Assembly (NCBI RefSeq): GCF_015679185.1
Contig: NZ_CP064939.1
Span: forward strand, 5,270,001 to 5,334,000
DNA from: Pedobacter endophyticus
GTDB lineage: Bacteria > Bacteroidota > Bacteroidia > Sphingobacteriales > Sphingobacteriaceae
Length of the DNA: 64,000 bases
Direction of reading: 5' to 3'
The position numbers and the translations under genes were made by a program. Under the pieces are notes generated by a model that saw only the letters and a list, made by a program, of their open reading frames with translations, was not told the DNA's origin and ran no database searches. Shown here piece after piece: positions 58,133 through 64,000 of this stretch; positions within the stretch are counted from its first letter, which is position 1; each line of letters starts with the position of its first letter.

Positions 58133-59494
58133 ATGGCGAATATACTTTCTTCACTCAAAAATGCGTACAAGCTATTTAAACATGTAGATTTTGATAAGCT
58201 AGACGCGTTATCAAAAAAAGTCGATTTACCCAAAATGGTCGAAACTATATCAAACCTGGATGAGAAACAGATTCAAGGAATGATGAAAATGATGGGCAGA
58301 TCTGGTAAAAAAAGAGAACTTCCGCCAATCGAGGGCGACTTTTATCATTTGGGTGATGAGGCGCTGAATGAGGAAGATCGGGCTTTGCAGTTAAAAGTTA
58401 GGGCATTTTTAGAGAAAGAAGTGAAACCCATTGTAAACCATTATTGGAACAAGGCTGAGTTTCCGTATGAGATTATTCCAAAGCTAGCCGAGCTCAATAT
58501 CTGTGGCTTAACCTACAAAGGCTACGGCTGTCCCGGCAAATCGAACTTAATGGAAGGCATTTTGGCCATGGAAATGGCCCGAATCGACACCTCTATTTCC
58601 ACGTTTTTCGGTGTTCAAAGCGGCCTGGCAATGGGTTCCATTTATTTATGTGGCTCAGAAAAGCAGAAACAACAATGGTTGCCGCTAATGCAACAGTTTA
58701 AAATAATTGGCGCATTTGGCTTAACAGAACCCGAAGTTGGGTCGGCCGCTGCCGGAGGCTTAACCATGACGTGTAAAAAAGTTGGTGAAAAATGGATGCT
58801 GAACGGGCAGAAAAAATGGATTGGAAATGCCACTTTCGCCGACATCATCATCATCTGGGCTCGCGATGAGGACAGCAGCGAGGTAAAGGGCTTCATTGTT
58901 AAAAAAGACAACCCTGGTTTTTCAGTCGAAAAAATGCAGGATAAGATGGCTTTGCGAATCGTTCAAAATGGAATAATTACGTTAACAAATTGCAAAATAG
59001 AAGACGCTGACCGCTTGCAAAACGCCAACTCGTTTAAAGATACTGCCAAGGTTTTGCAGATGACCAGGGCAGGAGTGGCCTGGCAAGCTGTTGGTTGCGC
59101 TCGTGGCGCCTACGAAAATGCGCTTGCTTACACCCAAACCCGTAAACAATTTGGTAAACCAATTGCGTCGTACCAACTGATTCAAAACCATTTGGTAGAA
59201 ATGTTATCGAATTTAACGGCTATGCAAACCTTGTGCTTCAGACTGTCGCAGCTGCAAGATCAGGGTTTATTGAAAGATGAACACGCATCGCTGGCAAAGG
59301 TATTTTGCTCGTTGCGTACCCGCGATGTGGTAAGTAAAGCCCGTGAAGTGATGGGCGGAAACGGCATACTGCTCGAATATAACGTAGCCCGGTTCGTTGC
59401 CGATGCCGAGGCCATTTACTCTTACGAGGGCACAAAAGAAATCAATACCTTAATCGTTGGCCGGGCTATTACCGGTTTCTCGGCGTTTGTTTAG
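58133..59494 (+). CDS. Acyl-CoA dehydrogenase (glutaryl-CoA dehydrogenase-like)
   Basis: FAD-dependent dehydrogenase (453 residues) of acyl-CoA oxidation. The core spans about residues 70-453, including the FAD/substrate motifs AFGLTEPEVGSAAA, KWIGNATFAD, GVAWQAVGCARGAYENAL and QTRKQFGKPI. Near the C-terminus are DVVSKAREVMGGNGILLEYNVAR and a candidate catalytic Glu in IYSYEGTKEINTLIVGRAITG. The overall pattern fits the glutaryl-CoA dehydrogenase subgroup, consistent with lysine degradation, which also involves the aminotransferase at 60991. The first 70 residues are an uncommon charged extension. ATG 58133 is chosen. Confidence 0.9.
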   Translation: MANILSSLKNAYKLFKHVDFDKLDALSKKVDLPKMVETISNLDEKQIQGMMKMMGRSGKKRELPPIEGDFYHLGDEALNEEDRALQLKVRAFLEKEVKPIVNHYWNKAEFPYEIIPKLAELNICGLTYKGYGCPGKSNLMEGILAMEMARIDTSISTFFGVQSGLAMGSIYLCGSEKQKQQWLPLMQQFKIIGAFGLTEPEVGSAAAGGLTMTCKKVGEKWMLNGQKKWIGNATFADIIIIWARDEDSSEVKGFIVKKDNPGFSVEKMQDKMALRIVQNGIITLTNCKIEDADRLQNANSFKDTAKVLQMTRAGVAWQAVGCARGAYENALAYTQTRKQFGKPIASYQLIQNHLVEMLSNLTAMQTLCFRLSQLQDQGLLKDEHASLAKVFCSLRTRDVVSKAREVMGGNGILLEYNVARFVADAEAIYSYEGTKEINTLIVGRAITGFSAFV

Positions 59495-59508
59495 GTTCAT
59501 TGGTGATT

Positions 59509-59557
59509 AAGTCATCCGATGAATATAGGCAGCTTGCAGGTATTCATCGGATGACTT
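59509..59557. repeat. Dispersed inverted repeat TCATCCGATGAATA, copy 6
   Basis: Perfect 17-base arms AAGTCATCCGATGAATA and TATTCATCGGATGACTT flank a 15-base loop, TAGGCAGCTTGCAGG. Confidence 0.9.
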
Positions 59558-59621
59558 AGCTTAGTTATGCGTTTTGATTTGTTTGGGTTGGTTAATTGGT
59601 GTTATTGGTTCACTGGTGATT

Positions 59622-59670
59622 AAGTCATCCGATGAATATAGGCAGCTTGCAGGTATTCATCGGATGACTT
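59622..59670. repeat. Dispersed inverted repeat TCATCCGATGAATA, copy 7
   Basis: Identical over all 49 bases to the copy at 59509-59557, including the loop, and part of the same duplicated segment. Confidence 0.9.
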
Positions 59671-60481
59671 GGCCTAGTTGAACCGTAATGCGTTTAGAAA
59701 GGAGCCGTGCTGCAGGCAATAATTTGGAAATGAACATCAGTTTTACATCGGTTCTTTAGTCCCGCCATGCGCTGTAGCCCTCACCGAAAAGGTTTCGGGG
59801 CTGCCGCTGCTGTCGGGTTTATTAACGATGCTTCTGTGCAGCGGCTGTTGTATCTAAACCCGATTGGAACCTTTCGTGTGGACGCATCTCCGTTTTCTTG
59901 CCGTCATTCCCGCGCAGGCGGTCCCGTACGTACGGGATTAATGCTCGGCACCCAATTTTTGCGCATTAGGATCCCCAGTCAAGCTACCAATGACAGGCAT
60001 ATGAAAGATCGTCATTGCGAGGCACGAAGCAATCTCATTTCGTAAATCAGATTGCTTCGGCTCGCACGAACCTGGCCTCGCAATGATGATTCGCTGAAAA
60101 AAATCTCATCCTAACTCCTTTGTTTTTTCAAAAACTGACCTCTGAGGATGACGACCGTTATTAGAAGACGCTATAAAATTTATTGTTATTTTGATTATTC
60201 CAGCTCGTAAAACGATGTTTCAAAGATGTGTCCACACCATAGGATTGGAACGGATGCCAATTTTTTTCTAATTGGCAGGAGGGAAAGCTCCAAGGAAGTG
60301 CCTTTGGCACGGGGCGTAAGATGCCAAAATGAGCTGCACGTTCATTTCCCTAAAAAAAATAAGAGGTCTAAACAATTTATTTTAAAATTTCGCACATGAC
60401 GGGTATGCGTAAAGCATCGGTTTACTTAAGGCGGCAACTTATCGAGAAAAAACTAGGAAACGAATATCTGTCAATCTAATT

Positions 60482-60530
60482 AAGTCATCCGATGAATATA
60501 GTCGGCTTGCAGGTATTCATCGGATGACTT
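60482..60530. repeat. Dispersed inverted repeat TCATCCGATGAATA, copy 8
   Basis: Same perfect 17-base arms; the loop reads TAGTCGGCTTGCAGG, differing from the copies at 59509 and 59622 in its first half. Confidence 0.9.
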
Positions 60531-60586
60531 CCTTGATAATTGATTATTGACCACTGAAATTTGATGATAGGCTGTGCAGAAAGCCA

Positions 60587-60988
60587 TCAAAACGGATATT
60601 TATTAAACGCTACCTGACTCATGGCGCTCTTTTCGAATAGTGCGACGCATGAACTGTTAAACTGAGGATCAAAATTAACGTCGCCGGGGTGCAACGTTTG
60701 GGGTACGCTGGAGTTTTCCATGAAAAAAAACACTTTGGTATTGCCATATTTGGTGTGGGGCATTAAATTTCCATAATCCTTCATTTCGCTCCAAACAGAA
60801 TCTTTAACCGTTACCACATAAATCCGTTGTACCGGGCCAGTGTTATTTGCGTTTCTGTACTTTACGATTTCCTTAAAACCAGCTTTCATATCGTCGATGC
60901 CTGGCTGGTTGAAAATAGCACGAACCATAAAAAAAACAATCAATAGAACGATCGCTGTGATAGAATAAATTAAAGATTTTCTGCTCAT
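60587..60988 (-). CDS. Small membrane-anchored protein downstream of lysine aminotransferase
   Basis: A 133-residue protein with one N-terminal transmembrane segment (residues 6-25) and an exported or cytoplasmic domain containing WSEMKDYGNLMPHTKYGNTKVFFF. The C-terminus (FEKSAMSQVAFNKYPF) is aromatic. No family is recognised. It starts two bases after the aminotransferase stop, so it is co-transcribed with it. Whether it is linked to lysine metabolism cannot be told from sequence. Confidence 0.72.
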   Translation of the reverse strand: MSRKSLIYSITAIVLLIVFFMVRAIFNQPGIDDMKAGFKEIVKYRNANNTGPVQRIYVVTVKDSVWSEMKDYGNLMPHTKYGNTKVFFFMENSSVPQTLHPGDVNFDPQFNSSCVALFEKSAMSQVAFNKYPF

Positions 60989-60990
60989 CG

Positions 60991-62322
60991 CTACAATAAA
61001 GGCAATATTTTTTCCATAACCGTCAAGCCTTCGTCAATATGTTTTTGCTCAATACAAAGTGCTGGGCGGAAGCGAATTGTTTTTTCGCCACAACCTAAAA
61101 ACATCACGTTATTTTCGAGTCCTTTGGTAATAAAATCGTTTCGCATTTCTTTGGTTGGGAAATCGAACGAGCAAAGTAAACCGCGTCCGCGAACGTTGCT
61201 CATTTTATCGAATTTTTGGGCAAGACCAGCTAAATTATCTTTTAAATATCCACCAAGTGTGGCCGCATTTTCGCAAAGATTATCTTCGGCAACAATTTGA
61301 AGAATTTGAGTTGAGCGTACCATATCAACCAAATTGCCACCCCATGTAGAGTTGATGCGGCTCGGCACGTTAAATACGTTCTTTTCAATTTCATCTACTT
61401 TTTTACCCACCAATATGCCGCAAACCTGCATCTTTTTACCAAAAGCGATGATATCCGGGCGGGCTTTTTCGCTAAAATGCTGATGGCACCAAAATTTGCC
61501 CGTTAGGCCAACGCCGGTTTGTACTTCATCGTAAATTAAAAAAGCGTCGTTTTCATCGGCAAGGGTTTTCAGTTGAATTAAAAATTCTTCTCGCAAATGG
61601 TTGTCGCCACCTTCCGATTGGATGGGCTCAACAATGATGGCGCAAATCTCATCCTTGTTTTCAGCAAAGGCCTTTTTTATTTGCGCTATCGATTCTTCTT
61701 CCGTCTCAATGGCCTTTGCCAAATGATCTCCAGAAAGCGGAAACTTGACCTCAGGAACGGCTACCCGCGGCCAGTCGAACTTGGCAAACCATTTGGTTTT
61801 ATCGGGCAAGGTGTTAGTTAAACTCAGCGTATAACCGGTTCTGCCGTGAAAAGCCCGTTCAAAATGCAGCACCTTAACGCCTTTTTCTTCTTTATAGCCC
61901 TTGGCAAAGTTCTTTTGAACTTTCCAATCCATAGCAACCTTAATGGCGTTTTCTACCGCTAAAGCACCGCCGGCAATAAAAAAAGCATGTGGCAAATAAT
62001 CGGGAATACCCACCGCCGAAAATGTTTCTACAAACTGAGCGAATTGTTGTGTGTAAACATCAGAGTTAGATGGGTTGGCCATTGCCGCCAGCAAAAGGTT
62101 TTTCTTGAAGCCTTCATCGTTAACCATTTTCGGATGATTATAACCCAATGGAACTGAGGCAAAGCAGGTAAAAAAATCAAGCAGTTTTCTATTGTATTTA
62201 GCGTCGTAAATATAGGCGCCCTGACTTTTTTCTATATCATAGGTAAGGTCGAAGCCATCGGCTAAAATGTGTTTATTTAATGATTCGCGCACGCGATCGG
62301 CAGGTACGGTTAATTGATACAT
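60991..62322 (-). CDS. lat: L-lysine 6-transaminase
   Basis: PLP-dependent class III aminotransferase that transfers the epsilon-amino group of lysine to 2-oxoglutarate, giving 2-aminoadipate 6-semialdehyde (or its cyclic form). The 443-residue protein has the Lat-type N-terminus (LTYDIEKSQGAYIYDAKYNRKLLDFF), FERAFHGRTGYTLSLTNT, a PLP-binding DEVQTGVG, and the Lys in IIAFGKKMQVCG near residue 294. Other class III enzymes are less likely because FTCFASVPLGYNHP and the GFDLTYD start fit Lat best. A precise promoter lies upstream. An acyl-CoA dehydrogenase gene is nearby. Confidence 0.88.
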   Translation of the reverse strand: MYQLTVPADRVRESLNKHILADGFDLTYDIEKSQGAYIYDAKYNRKLLDFFTCFASVPLGYNHPKMVNDEGFKKNLLLAAMANPSNSDVYTQQFAQFVETFSAVGIPDYLPHAFFIAGGALAVENAIKVAMDWKVQKNFAKGYKEEKGVKVLHFERAFHGRTGYTLSLTNTLPDKTKWFAKFDWPRVAVPEVKFPLSGDHLAKAIETEEESIAQIKKAFAENKDEICAIIVEPIQSEGGDNHLREEFLIQLKTLADENDAFLIYDEVQTGVGLTGKFWCHQHFSEKARPDIIAFGKKMQVCGILVGKKVDEIEKNVFNVPSRINSTWGGNLVDMVRSTQILQIVAEDNLCENAATLGGYLKDNLAGLAQKFDKMSNVRGRGLLCSFDFPTKEMRNDFITKGLENNVMFLGCGEKTIRFRPALCIEQKHIDEGLTVMEKILPLL

Positions 62323-62343
62323 AAATTTGGTCTTGGTATATTT

Positions 62344-62374
62344 CAAATTTAGTAAAAAGTGCCTAAAATCCAAA
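62344..62374 (-). promoter_or_regulatory. lat promoter with exact Bacteroidota spacing
   Basis: Minus strand TTTG (62371-62374), 19 bases, TAAATTTG (62344-62351): a textbook TTTG-N19-TAnnTTTG promoter, 21 bases before the lat ATG. Confidence 0.75.
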
Positions 62375-62388
62375 TTCAGGCACTTTTT
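62354..62388. promoter_or_regulatory. Inverted repeat bracketing the -33 box of lat, probable operator
   Basis: AAAAAGTGCCT (62354-62364) and its exact complement AGGCACTTTTT (62378-62388) flank 13 bases that include the -33 TTTG. Further AAAAAGTG (62403-62410) and CACTTT (62449-62454) half-sites lie upstream. Confidence 0.6.
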
Positions 62389-62412
62389 GTACTCAAAAAG
62401 CTAAAAAGTGAG

Positions 62413-62528
62413 TTTAAACTGTTTAAAGCCATATATGCGAAAAAAAGACACTTTAAATGGTTTAAACCACGATTTTTTGAGTCAAAAAAGATCGACAAAA
62501 AATGCAATATGCGTTTAAATGAATTAAA
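62413..62528. promoter_or_regulatory. Three TTTAAA-N3-TTTAAA motifs upstream of lat
   Basis: Two exact 15-base motifs, TTTAAA-CTG-TTTAAA (62413-62427) and TTTAAA-TGG-TTTAAA (62452-62466), and a third with one change, TTTAAA-TGA-ATTAAA (62514-62528), in the same AT-rich tract. Spacing between starts is 39 and 62 bases. They could be binding sites for an unknown regulator; chance in AT-rich DNA is possible. Confidence 0.4.
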
Positions 62529-62530
62529 CT

Positions 62531-63434
62531 TGGTTTTTGAAGGAGCGGAGTTGCAAAATATTTGTTTTTCAGCTGCGCCAAATAGACGGGTTATGGGCGA
62601 AAAATAATGCGCAAAGCGTCAGTTTTCGTCGTGTTTTGTGCAAGGCACATGATTTTTTTGTATACCTTATTTAAGAGCGGTGGTCATTTTCAGAGGTTGG
62701 TTTGCAAAGAGCATCGGTTAGCATTACAGGTTTCAATGCTGTCATCCTGAGGGGTAATTATTAGAAATGAAATCAATATTAGTGACGCTTTTAGAGGAGG
62801 ACGCCTAGAAAGGGTCGTCATTTCGACCGAAGTGGAGAAATCTTTGAACCCTGAATAAAGATTTTTCGGCTGCCTGTCCGTCCGGATCAGGCGGGCGCTC
62901 GAAATGACGATTTTTAAATTGTTGCAAAAAACGTCAATGATAGTGCAACGCGTGTCCTGATACTTCCTATCGTGTGGACGCATCTTTGAAACGTGGTTTT
63001 CAAACTACGAAAACTCAAAATAACGATAAAATTTTAGGGGGTTATCCAAGAACGGTCGTCATCCTTCCCGAAACTTCGGGAGGGATCTTAATGCGCAACA
63101 ATTGGGTGCCTTGCATTAAGATTCCCGCCTGCGCGGGAATGACGATGAGTTGAAAGGAAATGTGTCCACACGATCGGATAGTTCGGGGAAGGATCTCCAA
63201 GCGATGAAACGCCGAACGCCCACTGGCAAAAGAGGGCAAGTGAAGGGGGCAAGGACGGTGAGATGTAGGTCACGCCTGCCCGTCCGTTCAGACGGGGATT
63301 TTTTCCCGAGAAGTCGGGACAGGCTATTCGTCAAAATGACAAAACTGGCGCTGTCATTCGTAGCTTGTAATGTCGGTGTTCAATATTAAAACATGCTGAA
63401 GTGCTTTGGCTTAGCAAGTTCCTTAAAATTCAAC
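62531..63434. other. Non-coding mosaic of dispersed repeats before the sigma factor gene
   Basis: About 900 bases with a GTCATTTCGACC-AAG-GGAGAAAT element (62818-62850), an inverse GGGCGCTCGAAATGACG element (62892-62909), CCCGAAACTTCGGGAGGGAT (63068-63087) and GATTCCCGCCTGCGCGGGAA words (63120-63139), and a CCCGAGAAGTCGGGA word (63305-63319). No gene is visible; several short frames are rejected. Confidence 0.65.
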
Positions 63435-63442
63435 TATCTTTG
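63435..63442 (+). promoter_or_regulatory. -7 promoter element of the ECF sigma factor gene
   Basis: TATCTTTG matches TAnnTTTG exactly and lies 10 bases before the start codon. The best TTTG lies 26 bases upstream rather than 19. Confidence 0.5.
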
Positions 63443-63452
63443 TGATAAGTCT

Positions 63453-64000
63453 ATGCATCCTTATCATTTATGTTCAGATCGTGAATTGGCGTTATTGCTC
63501 ACCAAGGGTAACGAACAGGCTTTTACCGAGGTTTATAATCGGTTTTATGGCTTATTGTTTATCCATGCCAGCAAGCGCCTTAACGATGATGAAGAGGCAA
63601 AGGACGTGGTTCACCAGCTATTTGAGTCGCTTTGGTTAAAACGAGCGCAAATCGACCCCGATGGAAACCTTTCTGCTTATTTGTACACCGCGGTCAGAAA
63701 TCGGGTGTTGGATGTATTTGCCCATCAAAAGGTAGAAAATAAATATGTCGATTCTCTTCAGCATTTTATGGATCAGGATCATGTTCGTACCGATCATCGT
63801 GTTCGGGAGCGGCAAATGGCTGCTCTTATTGAACAGGAAATTGATGCACTGCCTCCCAAAATGCGTGAAATTTTTATTTTAAGTCGCAAAGCAAACAAAA
63901 CGCATCGGGAAATTTCCGAAGAACTCGGCCTTTCTGAATTAACTGTTAAAACACAGGTTAAAAATGCGCTGCGTATTTTAAGATCGCGCCTCGGTGCGGT
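63453..64000 (+). CDS. RNA polymerase ECF sigma factor, Bacteroides-expansion type, 3'-truncated by window edge
   Basis: The frame is open to the window end and shows 182 codons. It has the region 2 helices (EQAFTEVYNRFYGLLFIHASKRLNDDEEAKDVVHQLFESLW and onward LSAYLYTAVRNRVLDV), a linker, and the region 4 helix-turn-helix (LPPKMREIFILSRKANKTHREIS, then LGLSELTVKTQVKNALRILRSRL). Such sigma-70 family proteins in Bacteroidota are usually paired with a FecR-type anti-sigma factor and SusC/SusD genes. That partner would lie beyond the window. The start ATG at 63453 follows a TATCTTTG element. Confidence 0.9.
   Translation, partial: MHPYHLCSDRELALLLTKGNEQAFTEVYNRFYGLLFIHASKRLNDDEEAKDVVHQLFESLWLKRAQIDPDGNLSAYLYTAVRNRVLDVFAHQKVENKYVDSLQHFMDQDHVRTDHRVRERQMAALIEQEIDALPPKMREIFILSRKANKTHREISEELGLSELTVKTQVKNALRILRSRLGA

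Larger units (their letters stand above)
59495..60586. other. Large non-coding region rich in dispersed repeats
   Basis: It carries three copies of the TCATCCGATGAATA inverted repeat (listed separately), the first two inside a 70-base direct duplication with a TGGTGATTAAGTCATCC start. It also has a GTCATTGCGAGGCACGAAGC element (60011-60085) and GGGGCTGCCGCTGCTGTCG, GTCATTCCCGCGC and TGCCTTTGGCACGGGGCG words. One 92-codon frame at 59767-60045 reads through repeats and is rejected. Confidence 0.65.

Noticed and set aside
59767-60045. 92-codon frame
   Set aside because: It is made of dispersed repeat fragments also found elsewhere in other frames.
62359-62607. 82-codon plus-strand frame overlapping the lat control region
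   Set aside because: It reads through the promoter, inverted repeat and AT-rich motifs, with Lys/Phe-rich composition typical of AT-rich non-coding DNA.
63042-63389. Several overlapping frames before the sigma factor
   Set aside because: Mosaic of GTCATT/CCCGCC repeats read in multiple frames on both strands; no conserved protein features.

Overview
The window is chromosomal DNA from a Bacteroidota bacterium, most likely a Pedobacter-like member of the Sphingobacteriaceae. The evidence is TAnnTTTG-type -7 promoter elements, few Shine-Dalgarno sequences, a type IX secretion type B protein with a gliding-motility C-terminal domain, families largely confined to Bacteroidota (DUF4294, DUF4783, a Bacteroides-expansion ECF sigma factor, BshB1) and intergenic repeats of the kind common in that family. 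No phage, plasmid, integrase, transposase or CRISPR locus was found. The genus is an inference.

Layout. 1-1255: 3' part of a glutamate dehydrogenase gene. 1256-3058: eight tandem copies of a ~197-bp satellite. 3094-6770: ccmE, ccmF and a DUF2520 gene (cytochrome c maturation). 6811-9573: ferredoxin, IscX, KdsC-like phosphatase, Spy-like protein, Maf. 9951-14105 (minus): Ppx/GppA, dnaJ, grpE, ftsE-like ABC gene and a small protein. 14158-16068: T9SS cargo. 16327-17774: divergent acyl-CoA reductase and 2[4Fe-4S] ferredoxin. 18157-24358: UspA, NlpC/P60 peptidase, katG, MscS channel, stand-alone infC. 24857-30695: large MscS protein, APC permease, GH20 hexosaminidase. 31078-31149: tRNA-Arg(CCG). 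31246-38695: SH3 protein, DUF1080 protein, cmk, arfB, lpxR-like, lon. 39004-47703: TPR protein, sulfatase, lipoprotein, gpmI, DUF4783, nadC, plsY, M48 protease. 47996-55369 (minus): pabB, a RelE/ParE toxin-antitoxin pair inside a repeat array, purA, fur, rel/spoT. 55479-59494: DUF4294, glutathione peroxidase, bshB1, a 59-bp tandem array, acyl-CoA dehydrogenase. 60587-62322: membrane protein and L-lysine 6-transaminase. 63453-64000: 5' part of an ECF sigma factor gene.

Most genes are housekeeping, and several cooperate: CcmE/CcmF in heme delivery; ferredoxin/IscX in Fe-S assembly; GrpE/DnaJ/Lon in protein quality control; KatG, glutathione peroxidase, BshB1 and Fur in redox and metal homeostasis; Rel/SpoT, Ppx and UspA in stress signalling.

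The unusual content lies between the genes. There are three tandem satellite arrays with different periods (197, ~200 and 59 bp), one of them split by a toxin-antitoxin module; a dispersed 47-49-bp inverted repeat; a dispersed perfect palindrome, one copy of which sits as a clean 15-bp insertion in a tandem repeat; octamer repeats abutting gene 3' ends; and a lysine aminotransferase promoter bracketed by an inverted repeat with three upstream TTTAAA-N3-TTTAAA-type motifs. I see no convincing new multigene system; the repeats and these control regions are the best leads.
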